Shown piece by piece: positions 40,701 to 52,955 of a DNA stretch of 64,000 nucleotides (its first letter is position 1; each line of letters starts with the position of its first letter). Made by a program: the position numbers and the translations under genes. This DNA comes from Neelides folsomi (taxonomy: Eukaryota; Arthropoda; Collembola; Neelipleona; Neelidae), in contig JAQGBZ010000267.1 in NCBI GenBank assembly GCA_034687125.1, positions 1-64,000 on the forward strand, given 5' to 3'. The notes below the pieces were generated by a model that was not told the origin of the DNA, made no database searches, and saw only the letters and a program-made list of their open reading frames with translations.

Positions 40701-41756
40701 AAAGCAGAGATTTTTAATTAATTTTAAAACTAATAGTTTGAAATATAAATGCCGTTTTAGGAAAAGAACGGGTTAACTCGGTTATTTGATTTGATTTAAA
40801 ATCCCTCCCAATTATTATTGGCTATTCATATCATGTGAGTAATTAGGGTGGTTGGAGTGAGATGGCTATCCGCACACGTTACATTTCTCTGATTTTCAAA
40901 ATAAGGGTCACTTTAATTTGCACTTACAATAACGCACTTTTAATAAGGTGGAAATCGTAGAGATATGTACACCATTTGGCTGACTCCGTATTTCGGCCAG
41001 GATTTGCAGCAAATTTAGGCAATTGCCGTCAGTCTCAACGCTTATTTTAGAGTAGATTAGGTTATGTTAGTTTGATTACGACATTTTATAATTCCTTAAC
41101 TAACATAACCTAACCTATCCTAATATAATATAACAAGATTTAACTGGTTTGTAAAAAAATGAAAAGAATAATTCCGGCAATTGCCGGGTCTATCATATAC
41201 ATGGTGTCTACGGCAATTGCCTAAATTTGCCGCAAATCCCAGCCGGGATATGGAAATTCAGCCCACCATTTAATAGCTTTTAATGGATAGAAATAACCAA
41301 TTAATAATCTAATCTTAAAATAAGATAATTTATCATCTTTAATAAAATCGCCTAATTAATATATCATAATTGTTCTTTAGACAAGAAGAATTGGAAAATG
41401 AAGAAAACCAAGGCATTGAAGCCGTTTTTGAAGCCGGAAGTCTCGAGGGGAGCACTTTCACTTTCTCAAGTTCTACTGGCGATCTTTGGGAGGCAGAAAC
41501 AGTGGATGCCGATCTTCCGGTTTTCATTAACCTTCATCACCCTACCCCAGTTAAGGAATCTGATGCTAACCTTACTTACCCAATGCCAACCTCGGCAAAC
41601 ACCAAACTCATTAAACAAATTGGGAATGGAAATGGAAGGATCGTCCTTCCTGAATTCCCTGAAGAAAGAAGACAGGAACCAGAGAGGGCAAATGGGTTCA
41701 TTCTGAACTATTCAAACAATTTTATTCACATGTTTCCTAAGACTACATCAGTCTGA
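25792..41756 (+). CDS. Single-pass membrane protein: split SUEL lectin-like domain, CUB, sushi-like module, TM, acidic tail; 10 exons, about 622 aa
   Basis: Exons: 25792-25858, 28460-28628, 29262-29657, 33983-34116, 37936-38106, 38437-38622, 38794-38970, 39396-39503, 39779-39863, 41381-41756. Exon 1 encodes a signal peptide (MFFGVFVWIILALLPLETNN) ending in phase 1, as exon 2 requires. Residues ~29-55 (LKCPQPRQRIAIIQARY) and ~212-252 (CSGKSACDV ... FICFD) look like the two ends of a galactose/rhamnose-binding SUEL domain; about 160 residues are inserted between them. A CUB domain spans ~262-374 (NPGYPDLYP, CQW, STCGE, GFLAYF) across two exons. A four-Cys, two-Trp sushi-like module spans ~378-432. 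One TM helix lies at ~472-492, followed by RKQRNR stop-transfer residues and an acidic cytoplasmic tail. It is probably a cell-surface recognition or adhesion receptor; its ligand is unknown. Most junctions are phase 1, typical of shuffled extracellular modules. AATAAA at 41897 is a candidate poly(A) signal. The join of exons 1 and 2 is the least certain. Confidence 0.82.
26509..27130. mobile_element. hAT-like non-autonomous element with internal tandem repeats, 622 bp
   Basis: Left end CAGTGGCGGTCCCAGG, right complement CAGGAGCGGTCCCAGG, matching the usual hAT termini. A perfect 8-bp duplication TATACATG sits at 26501-26508 and 27131-27138. The interior is a diverged array of about seven units of roughly 56 bp, each with a TTTCTCGGGACC-like core, several being palindromic (GGGACCTAAAGGTCCC). 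No transposase was seen. It lies in the first intron of the lectin-CUB gene. Confidence 0.88.
26634..26990. repeat. ~56-bp tandem repeat array inside the hAT-like element
   Basis: Related cores begin near 26634, 26702, 26752, 26809, 26866, 26922 and 26971, giving spacings of 49-68 bp with a mode near 56. The units have diverged by substitutions and small length changes. Confidence 0.7.
30436..30801 (-). CDS. Unrecognised open frame, 121 codons, in a lectin-CUB intron
   Basis: Open for 121 codons on the strand opposite to the host gene, inside its intron 29658-33982. Codons 60-121 have a balanced composition with Trp, Pro and Gly (GRALTHIGAFQDFIHADLGE, YILGTIPWVPKDKLWP) and stand out from the AT-rich surroundings; the first half looks like ordinary intron sequence. 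I do not recognise the family. It may be a terminal exon of a nested gene, a decayed gene or chance. Confidence 0.2.
   Translation of the reverse strand: MNTYSSLFIYCDLNIPFASLAHICKKDHSTPLKMKMLTKRAIKFESCIINDINSRIIDLKQLGRALTHIGAFQDFIHADLGESNHYAMAPFYILGTIPWVPKDKLWPATVFYYVSSHVSTD
40978..41263. mobile_element. 286-bp TIR element with 8-bp target duplication
   Basis: Inverted ends of about 50 bp start GGCTGA and share TTTGC.GCAAATTTAGGCAA and TTGCCGT. A perfect 8-bp duplication CACCATTT flanks it (40970-40977, 41264-41271), which suggests a hAT-type mechanism. Inside is a second inverted pair, AGGTTATGTTAG and CTAACATAACCT, around 41070-41117. No coding sequence. It lies in the lectin-CUB intron between the TM and cytoplasmic-tail exons. 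Confidence 0.85.
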
Positions 41757-42733
41757 AACTGAAAACCTCAAAAATGATTTAATTTAATTAATATTATTTA
41801 AGCAAATACTCAGATCTGTTGAAACATTTACGAGGTTTATTATATTTTAAATATTGTTCTAAGTAGATGCATAATAATTAGCTTAAAGTTAATTTAAATA
41901 AATACATAAATATGAATGAATATAAAACAATTTTGTATGTAATATAAATACTAATATGTACTACAATAGAGTACTTACATAAACAGACTTTTTATTGTTG
42001 AATGAAATTCGCATGAATTCATGGTCAAATAATTATTGTATTGATTATGATCTTACTAACATTATTCTACATTTTTAAAATTCTTTCAAGCTGAAATAAT
42101 ATTCTATTTTGACATGTTTAATATAATTTTGTATAAAATTTTTGATATAATTCAAAAACAATCAATTGTAATTATTTATTTGAAATATAATGGTTTTGTA
42201 TGGTTTATTAATCATAATGCTATGTGTGTTGTTTCGATTAAACAGAAACGTTGTTTAATTTAATATTGTATGTAAGTGCTAGTCATAAGCCCCGCTACAG
42301 TCATCCTTTTTCCTATTCATTAATAAATATTAATAATTATGTAATATATATATTATATCTACCTATTTTATAAAACTACTCTGCCATATTGCCTTAAAAT
42401 GTTAATGAATAAAAAGTCTTCAAGTTAAAATACTTATTTTCACATGTTTATTTAAGGTCTCATGAATTTTAAATGAAATTACAGCTGTCTTCATAAATAA
42501 TCAAGTATCAAATTAATAAATAATAACCATAATAATGATAACAATAAAGATAAATGTTGAATCAATGAATATTATATACATTATGTATGAACGAATATAG
42601 AGTACTCACTCAGTACATAAATCTGTATATTAAGTAAACTTTTGCATTAAACATAAAAACATATTTTAAATGATTTTTGAAACCTTAATATTTTTAAAAT
42701 GCCTTTCAACGTTTCAATAAAAAATGGCAACAA
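41757..42733. other. 3' to 3' intergenic spacer
   Basis: AT-rich spacer between the convergent lectin-CUB and 26-29-p genes. It contains AATAAA at 41897 for the plus-strand gene. Nothing else is supportable. Confidence 0.5.
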
Positions 42734-45700
42734 CTACATAGTTACATATGTAGCTGCAGTCGCCACGCCACAATTATTATCTTTTTGTGACATGAGGACA
42801 TATCCATCATTTCCCCAGTAAGTAGACCACGAATTCTTAATGAGCCAATATGGTTCCCCAAGGAGTTTTCCATATCCAACAGCCAACACAGCGTGATCAA
42901 GTTGATCCTCCTTGTTTCCTACGATTGATTTTTTTTAAAAGTCTGCTCTTCTAAATTAAAGACAAAAAAGCTTACCACACTTTGGTTCAAAATATACTCC
43001 ATTTGAGTAGAAACTTAGAGATTTGTGAGAAGCATCAATGCCAACAGAAATTGGTCCACTTTTAACAAGGGCCACCTTCAAATCTTCAATGCTTCCCGAT
43101 GTAACGTTCACATATCCGGTGATTTTAGCTGTCATTGTGACATTCTCAATATGACAAAAACCATCCTATATTAGCAATACGAAACGCCAATTAATAAAAA
43201 TGTAACAATCTACCATATAATAAATCTAATAGAGATAGATATTTAGATACGAAGAGAAGCAATCAAAATATTAAAAGCCAAGAGCAATTCATATGGTTCA
43301 AGAAAATTATTAAATATGGACAAATCAAATTTTGAAAATAGGTGATTGATAAATAAATTGTTTCTTACAACGCCAAGATATGGCCCATAAACGTCACTTT
43401 CCGGAAGGCCTCCGTGTTTCATCATCCACTGAAATGAACGGAAGTCTTCGCCACCATCACACCCATTGTTTCCGTACCCCCATGAGCAATCGATCAGAGC
43501 CTGTTAAATTATATTAAATGAAAACTCATACAATGCAACCTTCAAAGCACAAACATTATACATGTAAAAATGGATTGTGGATGGATGCGGATTTAACGAG
43601 CATGAATTTGATAGCTTATGAAACTTTTCTGGCTAAAGAACTGAAAAAAAATGAAGAAACCTGCTGAGAAAGTCGAACGAGATTCCCGGTTTTGAGGAAA
43701 TAAGCTCCCTCCACAGCTCCAACTGTTCCAAAACTCCAGCATGACCCACATACGCTTTGATCTGTCAAACGGCACAAGAGTCAACACCAGAGATTTAGGA
43801 TAAAAACTACTCACGGAAATGAGATTCCTAAGCGCAACACAGTACTCATGGTTAGTTAGAATACCTTGAGAAATGAGAGAGAAAAAATAAGGTAAAGTAT
43901 GTATTTATGTATTATAAGTACATATTGCATACGATACGATATTGGCTGTATTGTATAGGGACGTAATACTGATATTAGTTTATATCAGCCGTTTCACTAT
44001 AGCTAATATGCACCATTATTATATAGTATCACTAAATGTGATTATTAGTAGTACATAAGATAATTTACTTTATGCTTTTGCCATGTTATCCTTTTTGAAT
44101 TAAACTTTTTTCTGCATAATTATAAGGTTATAACATTACTAAATATTATAATATTATAAATGAAAATCTTTGTTTGGGGGTAAAACTGACATTTACAATT
44201 GGCTCAAAGCTAAATAAATGTTAACTCTTTTCATTACTTTAAGTAAGAATAAAAACCATTTCTTTAACTTAGTTTTTCAAACGGTATACCATAGGTATAC
44301 CTAGATTTATAAATGCAAAATGATTATTAAATGCCTATGCTTACTTATATTTTTTAGCAAGTGATTTTTAAAAATTAAGGAGAGCTATTATGTTTTAAAT
44401 TTTATTATTTAGTTTATATTTATTACTCATCATATCTGTATTTTATACATATTTATTTGTATTTGTATCAATGAAATAAAAACCTTTGACAGGAGTAACA
44501 GCGCCGTAAAGTCTCCAATCGATGATTTCTGGCAAATCCTTTCGATATTCTTTTCCATATGGAAATGGCTGCCCACCATTGTAAGTCTTAGTGTACAACT
44601 TTCCACGAAGAACCTAATTTAATAAAAATAAATAAATTTTACACAATAAGAAATTATAACTACTTATTATAATTAAGCATGTACAGTGTACAGTAGTATG
44701 TATTTACATAAAGCTCAAAACTTAGAATGAAAAACCTAATTTGTCAAACAAAGCTAATTCAATGTATCAAAGTAAAATTTTGTAAAAGTCTAGTTAGTTA
44801 GATGTTACAGATTGAGAGAAAGTAGTTTCAAGTTTTCACAATACTCATGTATTATTGTGTCAATATATGTGAATTTACATTCTAAACTCGCCTATCTCAG
44901 ATTAGATTTTAATTTTTCCGTTACTAAAGATTTTTGTAAATTACTTTTTACAAAAATTTAATAATTATGAAGTTATTCAAATATTATAACAAATATAGGG
45001 GCCCAATGAGTAATATCATATCAACATATTTCTTTATGCGGAATTTTTCCAAATCACACTACCTCGTATGTACGATGAACATCTTAAAGTTCCATCCTCT
45101 TTAATCTCAGATTTGAAGAAAATCTCTGGATTAATTCCACACAACAAGAAAGCTTTTTGGGCTAATTTAGATCCCGAATTACAAGAAGCATTCAATAATT
45201 AAACTTTTTTCCCTCAATTAAAAAGATTTAATCAAAATTGACTAGTAGATAAAATCATTTAATTGATGTACTATCATGACAAACTTATAATTTTATGAAA
45301 TCGAAATTTTAAAAATAAAACATCTTTAGAAACGGAAAAATTAAAATCTAATCTGAGATAGGCAAGTTTAGATTGTAAATTCACATATGTACATATTCTC
45401 TACATCAGGCATCAAGAAATTAAAGTGCTAACAAACATTGAACACCATATTAAGTCTACGTAAATAAGGAAATAAAAGTGAAAAGTTTGAAATGATATAA
45501 CCTACATAGTCCTACTTAAAATTGTACTTTTTTAGTATTATAAGAACTTCTCTCACACATCAGTTAACAGCGCGGTATAATACTTATTTATAATTATCCA
45601 ACTCAAAAATTATTGCGAAAATACTAAACCATATAAAGTATGAATGTAGAATATAATCCAATAGGTAAGGACTAGTAAATATTAACATTATAATATGTAT

Positions 45701-48700
45701 AGTATATAGGAAAATGTGAACGATCTCGCTTTCTCCCTATTATTTGTAAAAACTTTGATTCGATTTTAATGAACTAATTATTTTTCTATGATCTGGCAAG
45801 TGGAAATCATTGGATTTACATAAAGGTAACTAATTGGTTTTAGCTCACCCTTCTTTCCTCGTCCGTTTTATCTGCCAAATGATTGACTCCGAGGGAATAA
45901 GTGAGTCCTTGGCGATTTTTGCTTTGGATGAAGCGAAGGTTATGACGGAAAATGTTTTTCCTTGCTTCTTCCTCGCCAATTTTGTACGTTTTCTCATGAG
46001 TTCGCTTGAATTCTTCAAAATGGGGATCTACGTGCTCGTTGGTGTTGTAAAGAAATTCTTTTATTGGATTGAAGGTTGAAATCGTTCGATGATGGTCTAC
46101 ACCTGGTCCCGGGAAGTCGCCGCATTTTAATGCTATACATTTCAATTTAGTTATTTTATTCTGATCTATTCAACCCTGCAAAACTTTTCAATATCTTCAA
46201 CAATTTTGAATTTAGCATGCAAAACATCACAGATGATCAATAAGTTGGTACCAGACATACAAAAAATACATGTGTAACTACAAATGCTTACATTTAGTTA
46301 CGTTACCTATGCTGACTCTATTATAAAGTATTGTACTAACTGGTACTGGTATACAATTAGTATTTCATAAACTATGTAATACAATAGGCATACTATACAA
46401 ATATTAGACTAGACTACCTACATAATTAGATGTCCAACAAACAGTTAGTGTAAAAGTTGATGTACTATGCAGATAGGTATATCATTTTACATTTATTTGT
46501 TATTGTTGTTGATACTTTTTCTTAACCTGCTAATTATCCTAATACATTATTACTAACTAATTATATATGGTATATTGCCAATTAATTTTTAACACAAATC
46601 ACAACTTGTCAAGTCTTTTTATGCGTAAATTGTTCATACCAAAAGTTGTGTAATATTGAAGTTTTCATTGAGCTACCTTGTAATTAAAATTAATTATTCG
46701 ACTGAAATGACATTTGGGTTATTCCGTAGTTCGAAACAATTTTAAGTTGATATTACGAATGTGTGTACTAACAGTGAATTTAGGAAATTTTGCAGAATTT
46801 ATTCTACATACAGATACAATGTAATATTGTAAATACCATGTAATAGTCAGAGTACATACTTACATACAATACAATGGTTTAATATTATTTTAGAAATAAA
46901 GCATATATGGAACATATTTTGTACATAGATCAACTTTATGTTGTAGATTATTTTAAGCCTTTAAAAACTTCAAACTACTATTGCTTCAAATGCAGAATAA
47001 GTGTACTAGAAAAATAATTGTGAATTATCCAAGAAAGTTCTATATAACCTCCAAAATAATTATAATATTTACATACTCTAGAGTCGTATTTACTTCTATG
47101 TAAGCAAATAAGATGGCTTATACATATACTACTTATTATTTAAAATGAACAAATTGGCCAATTTATGATAATTGTTTAAATTCTTTACTTTACATTTTAA
47201 ACATGCACTACCTACTCATACATACATATATTGGTATTAAATATTTTAAGAGTATGACTAGGTACATGTACATATAAGATTACTATTGTATTTAGTTTAC
47301 ATATTACAATATATACAAATGTAGTTATATTCATTTAATTATGATATGATGTTATTGAATTGAAAATGTTGATAAAATATTTCCCAGAATTCGTGGAATT
47401 TAACATGGCAAAAGTTATTTATGAAAAATTGAAGGAACTTAAATTGAATCTTTAACCTTTGAAATTCAATTTTAACAATTTGAGGCTCTTGGTCTTCCGA
47501 TCAAAAGTTACTTACACAATAAAGATCATATTGCAATAATAGACAAGTTAAAGGGAAAGTTAAATGTTTTATCAACTTACTTTGAGGCACTAGAAAGATA
47601 TCTTGAGAAGGAACTTCTGTTGAGAACCAATCATAGATAAGGTAATAATGGTCAAAGTGCGATCCAAGGAGTGTATTGTATCCCCTCATCTCATATTTCA
47701 AAGGAGTTCCAATTTCAATGTAAGGATCTACCGGAGATGCCTATTCAAATCCATGTTACAACAATAATGAACAGATTCCATTCTGATGCCCTGAGCATTG
47801 TTATCATCTTTGAAACTTTTATTCATTATTATGGTCCTTACTTCGGTTTTCACCCAATATGTGTACTTGTTCACTTTTTGCCCCTTCGTTTCCACGAGTT
47901 GGAATTTCTTGCATTCGACTGTATTAAAAATATCCATTCCAACGTACTAATAATAAAAAGATCAAATTATGAGAAATTCCTGAAATTCCATAATAATAAC
48001 ATGACTGGTACTTTAATAAAATTAAATCTACTAGAATTATACATTAAAGTTGGTTATTATAGATATTAAAGCTATCACAGTTCATTGGGTTCAGGTAAAA
48101 GCGAGGTAATTCGATTTCAGTAAATTGCCAAAGCTCAGGGTCATATTAAGACAATAAAATAATAGAATTAATTTAATGTGGCCCTTTTCCAAGGTATGAT
48201 ATGAAAATAGTTGAGCTCCGTTCTCTTTTGGTTAGTTAAATCGCATCAAATGCAATTTAGTGTGTTTAAAGGATGGGAATTTGGGATTTGTTGGATTTCA
48301 TTCAGGATTCATTAAAAACATTGGAGTAGGGCACTTACGGTGAATCCAGTCGGATCTGGGAGGATAGACTGCGGGTTCACTTTCGACTCGGAAGTTCCAT
48401 TTACTTCAAAACAAGTGAGCTGGTTGGAGACGGAATCTGTGGTCATTGGAACAATTTTCCTCATGGATCCATAAGGCCCTTTATTTCCAAGTTGGTAGGT
48501 CTTGGACATTCCTTGAACATTATAAAAGATGAAAGATTTTTATAGCATCATTATTCTGCCTACTTACCTATATTTGATGTCCTGAATTATAAAAACAATA
48601 AATATTATAAATTATATATGCATTTTTTATAATTGCAAGTATCTGTATGCACGTTAAAATGAATTATCTACAGATAATTAATTTTTTGTACATACATTAA

Positions 48701-49661
48701 GTACAGATTGAATGTTTAAGTTCCTATCAGATAAGCATAAATAATGAGTTTATTATTAGTTAAAGTACATTTGTCATAGGTTATATTTAAGTATTAGATT
48801 TATTTTATAAATGCATTTTAATACAGTAACGTTACATGACTGTATCCTACATACATACTGATAGGTATACTACTATTGTATGTAGAATACATAACACAGT
48901 ACAAATACTTGTATTTGGTACTTGTATTTAGTATAAAAATTGATTTTATCATATTTGTAGATATTGTTGTACCCGTAGGTATTGTTTTGTATTGGCATTT
49001 GTATAATTAACATAAATGCAAAACATAATATAGTAAATATTATTTATTAAGTACCCACTACAATACCTGTATATCGTACAGATACTGTATATCGTAATTA
49101 TATAACACTATTGTACAAAAGTGAAAAAATGATAGAATTACCTCCATAATAATCTATTCTGCTTTGTCCATTTTTCAGATCCACCCACGCAGTGAAAGGT
49201 TCTTCAATTTCAGCATAAGGGATGTACAAAGTCCCTTGCGTAATATAAGCTGGACTTATAATTGGGAATTCATCCGAATTCACGGAATTGTCGTGAATCC
49301 CACCAATACATTGTACTGAAAGTAAATGAAATATAAATTAGACAAATTGAAAGTAGGATACATGTTTGATAATAATATATTTGCTCATTAGAATTTAATC
49401 AAAAAATAATGAGTATGTCAAATCAATGCAATATTAAAATATCTACCTATATTAAAGTAACTAAATGTAAGCAAGTAATATACCTGCATACCATACTTAC
49501 AGATATGTACTTATTACGTATTTGTTAAAACAAAGGGCAGCACATGTGGAGAATATTTTAACATTTTAGGAACAGATGGGAAAAGCAAAAAACGGCTGAT
49601 GATGAAAATGGGAAATGGATAACTTACCAATTAAAGAGCAGATGAGAAACACCCGCAACAT
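42734..49661 (-). CDS. 26-29-p: 26/29-kDa-type cathepsin-L-like cysteine protease, 11 exons, about 555 aa
   Basis: Exons in transcript order: 49628-49661, 49142-49315, 48339-48511, 47842-47946, 47581-47740, 45849-46132, 44484-44613, 43661-43761, 43369-43500, 42976-43165, 42734-42918. Papain-family (C1A) endopeptidase, secreted or lysosomal. It starts with a short hydrophobic signal ([11 protein letters not shown]). Residues ~13-215 form the N-terminal region special to the insect 26/29-kDa proteinases ([42 protein letters not shown]). The I29 inhibitor prodomain is at ~240-310, with an ERFNIN-type helix ([14 protein letters not shown]). The mature protease has Gln355, catalytic Cys361 in CGSCWSF, His503 in LDHAV and Asn523 in IKNSW. 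Length and block order match Drosophila 26-29-p (about 549 aa), and all catalytic residues are present, so an active enzyme is expected. Every intron is GT-AG. The 44614-45848 intron carries an inverted-repeat element. Confidence 0.95.
44863..45390. mobile_element. ~525-bp inverted-repeat element carrying a 62-codon open frame
   Basis: Ends of about 65 bp are inverted copies with a few mismatches (left ATGTGAATTTACATTCTAAA; shared GCCTATCTCAGATTAGATTT). The plus strand at 45014-45202 is open for 62 codons between stops and reads as normal-looking protein ([40 protein letters not shown]). The frame has no start codon at its head and no family I recognise; it may be the end of a transposase or a captured host exon. 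It lies in a 26-29-p intron. The exact ends and target duplication are unclear. Confidence 0.7.
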
Positions 49662-52600
49662 TTTCTTTCTTTGACTTATACCACAATGGAGGTTTGGAAG
49701 ATTGTGCACCACTTGTATCACTCGAGTACGATTTGAAGTTTAATATGAATTAATATTTAATTAAAGTTTAAGATACAGAGACGCATGAGTTCATCCGCTT
49801 GACTGTGTGGGATCTTTGACTCGAGGCGGAGCAAAATTGTGTTGGGAGTAACTTTATGACAATCTGGGAGCGATGTAGTCGTCTGCCCTCCCAACTCCCT
49901 CGACCTTTGCCTCCACAAATCTACGGGACTTTAAGATTAGTTCAAATACCACGAAGTAACCATTCGCCTAAACCAATGTGGACTTGCCCTCACCAATCTA
50001 AAACCAATCTAAGTACGTGTATTTATGTAGACAATGGTGATTATTTAGAGTCAGGATTTGAATTGAGACGTCTTACATACTGTAAAAAACATCAGATTTA
50101 CTACACGAGTCAGATGACAGAAAACAAATAAGTTAATGTCAACAGTTGAGCTGACCTTTCTACGTTCTTATTTTTTTGAAGATAAGAAATATTATCCATC
50201 ATTCTCCTACGTTTTCCGTCTTTCTCTCATGGTTCAAAAGAGAATAAGAGATAAAAACATTGGACATGAAAAGGAGTAATACGATAACTTCATGCTTCGA
50301 CAATTCTTAGATCATTTCTCTTTTTTAAGATTTCCCTTCCCAATTTTACTCCCATTTTGGACATTTCTTCTGTTATGCTCTTTTATTTTTTCTCGATGAA
50401 ATTGTCGACAATTTTGACTTCCAAATAACGAACTCACTCACAATGTTTTCCTATAATATAAATGTTATACTTTTTGCAAATGTTGAAAATAACTTGAAAA
50501 TAAATACGGATTATTACAAAAATCGTAAAATGCTATTGAAATAAAATTGTTATTTTATTTAATTATTTATCGCATGCTCATTGAATTGAGCAAATTAGTA
50601 TAAATTAGCTTATTGTTGTTTTATTGCCTATTTTAAAGAATCAGTGGTTTGTGCGAATCAGTGATCGTAAGCTAATTATACTACAGATATATGAAATGCC
50701 CATGAAATTCTCAAATATACATACTTATTATTGCATATACGCAGATACGTGTACAATGTGGGCGGATAATTCATTGATGAAGGAGAATCTGTTTTTTAAG
50801 TTGAGTAATATTTGAAATATTTCTTGAATCTTGATAAATGATGTAGAGTGAGTGAAAAATTATATGATGAAATATTATCATTTGGAATCCTTGTGATTAA
50901 ATACTTGGCCTCTTATTGTTAGTTAGAATATCCACACACTTACATCGTAGTATAACAGATAAGTCGTTGCATACTGTATTTATCGTTATGTTATACAATA
51001 TACACAATTTATGTAGTAGCACCGACAGTATTTCCAATAAAAGAGCCAATTCTTTTGAAGAAAAGCATCAAAATCTTATGGGATTGAATGTGGAATGAGC
51101 ATTAGTTAAAGAAAGCGAGAAATTGATGTTCCTATATTTATTTACACGAGTGTGCATGGGACTGATAACATTTGTTAAAAGAAAAGGGCAATATCGACGC
51201 TATTCTATATTTGAGTTTTGAGAGTCACTTTCAAGTTTGGCAGAGCAGTTAAAATGAGATAATCAGCTTCTTCCTTTCCCATTATGAACCACTTCAATCG
51301 CATAAGTTCATGGGCAAACTTTGGAGCTTGATATGCAATGAAGTTTAATATTTAAAATTTGTTTCCATTTCATGGATGAAGAACTTTTTTAAACAGTTAT
51401 AAGTAATTTAATAAAATAATAAAATTCAACTACGATTTCCTTGATGCTTCCTTTAAAATTTTTCCATTCATAAAATTCATTTTATTCATTGCACCGCCCA
51501 AACTAATATTAAATTCTCAGAAGGTATATTGTTTACGAGGCTTAAAAGATGAATGCCAAATGTGAACCTACGCCTACTCATTAATATAAAAGTTTTAAAT
51601 TAATTTAACTTTAATCAATTGATGTCCTATCATTCGCAAAGGTTTTACAAATTAAAGAAAATGATTCCATTATAATAAATTTTGTATTGTAAAATTTAAA
51701 CTATGTACATTATGCCATTATATGAGATGAATGAATTTCAATTTGTTAATTTATGAAGCTCAAAGCTTTTGTCAAAAGTTCCATACAAATAACAATACGT
51801 AGTTATATGTAGTTTACAAGCTAATAAAATATGTCCATGGGTAGTTAGAATCTTGAATTTAAAAGTGAAAAGGTTAAAATTTTCATTTCTCCAATCTCGT
51901 CTGTTATCCAACATTTACCTTGTGTTCAATTTTTAAAATTTCCGCAGTTCTTTAGGGTTGACTGTGAAGGATTTACGAGGCTACCATTAAATACATTCCG
52001 TGGTTTAGATAGTTGAGACCAGGGAACATTACTCATCTGTTTTTCTTTTACTATTTCACAGCCACATAAGCATGAATTTTGAATGTGATGTTGAGTCAAA
52101 TCGGGAGTCCTCCATCGGCCCTGACCTTCCACTTCAATTCCCAAGTTGTTCTCAAGATCAACCTGAGTGACAGTTGTTTCCACCACGAGTAGAATAATGG
52201 CTCTTAAGCCTATCAGATCCAAACCACATCCGATTCCTTCTCTTTCTTCATTGTTTTTTTTAAAGGGATATGAAACATATCCCGGGGCTTCAATCTGACA
52301 CGAGTACTTAAGAATCCTCAATAGAAAGCACAAAACGAGACAGCGGTGAAAGAAAAACCATTATCGATCAATCAAGGGAAAGAAACAGAAGATTTTGAAA
52401 AGGTTTTTTAAATACTGATAAATGTAAGAAGCAAGGAGCTCATTCACTCTTCAATTAATTACTTAACACAGAAAAGAAGAAAAGCAAGTAGGCGAAAGAC
52501 TCTAGCTGAAAATTTCTCATTAATCAAAGAGGAGGAAATCAGTGAGGATATGGAAGAGTCTGTAAATATCCCGAGGTTGCCTTGATCTTCCTCTCACCAT

Positions 52601-52955
52601 TCTTTGTCTTTTCGAGGGCCGGTTCTCAAGATTCGAGAACCCCGAGAAAGTAATGCAATAAGATGAGGAGAATGTGAGAATAAGAGACAAGAGGAGTTGG
52701 GTATGTAAGTTAGAGAATCGCTCCCTGTTATTTTTAGAGCCTTCATCCCTCCCTTTATTGGCAATTACATAATCGTTATACATATTGTTACATACACAGA
52801 GTTGCATGTATTGAGTATGGCAGAGTCTTAATCTACATATTGAAGGACGTAGTCAAATGGTAAGGTCTGATTAGGAAGAGATGTTCAAAGGGAACATATG
52901 AGGAAGATTTCGATATAGGATTAGTATGGTGTTAAGGTCGGTTTTTTTATTAGTA
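49662..52955. other. Intergenic, 26-29-p to flightin
   Basis: The first 300 bp next to 26-29-p are less AT-rich and probably hold its promoter. The remainder is AT-rich with scattered short open frames lacking recognisable domains; the longest, on the minus strand at 51926-52333, has no supporting splice or family signal. Confidence 0.4.

Noticed and set aside
49856-50131. 91-codon plus-strand frame upstream of 26-29-p
   Set aside because: No recognisable protein features and lies where the promoter of the minus-strand gene is expected.
51926-52333. 135-codon minus-strand frame with a hydrophobic stretch and CLCGC motif
   Set aside because: Could be a small secreted or membrane protein, but no family, no clear splice sites or start context; not enough to call.
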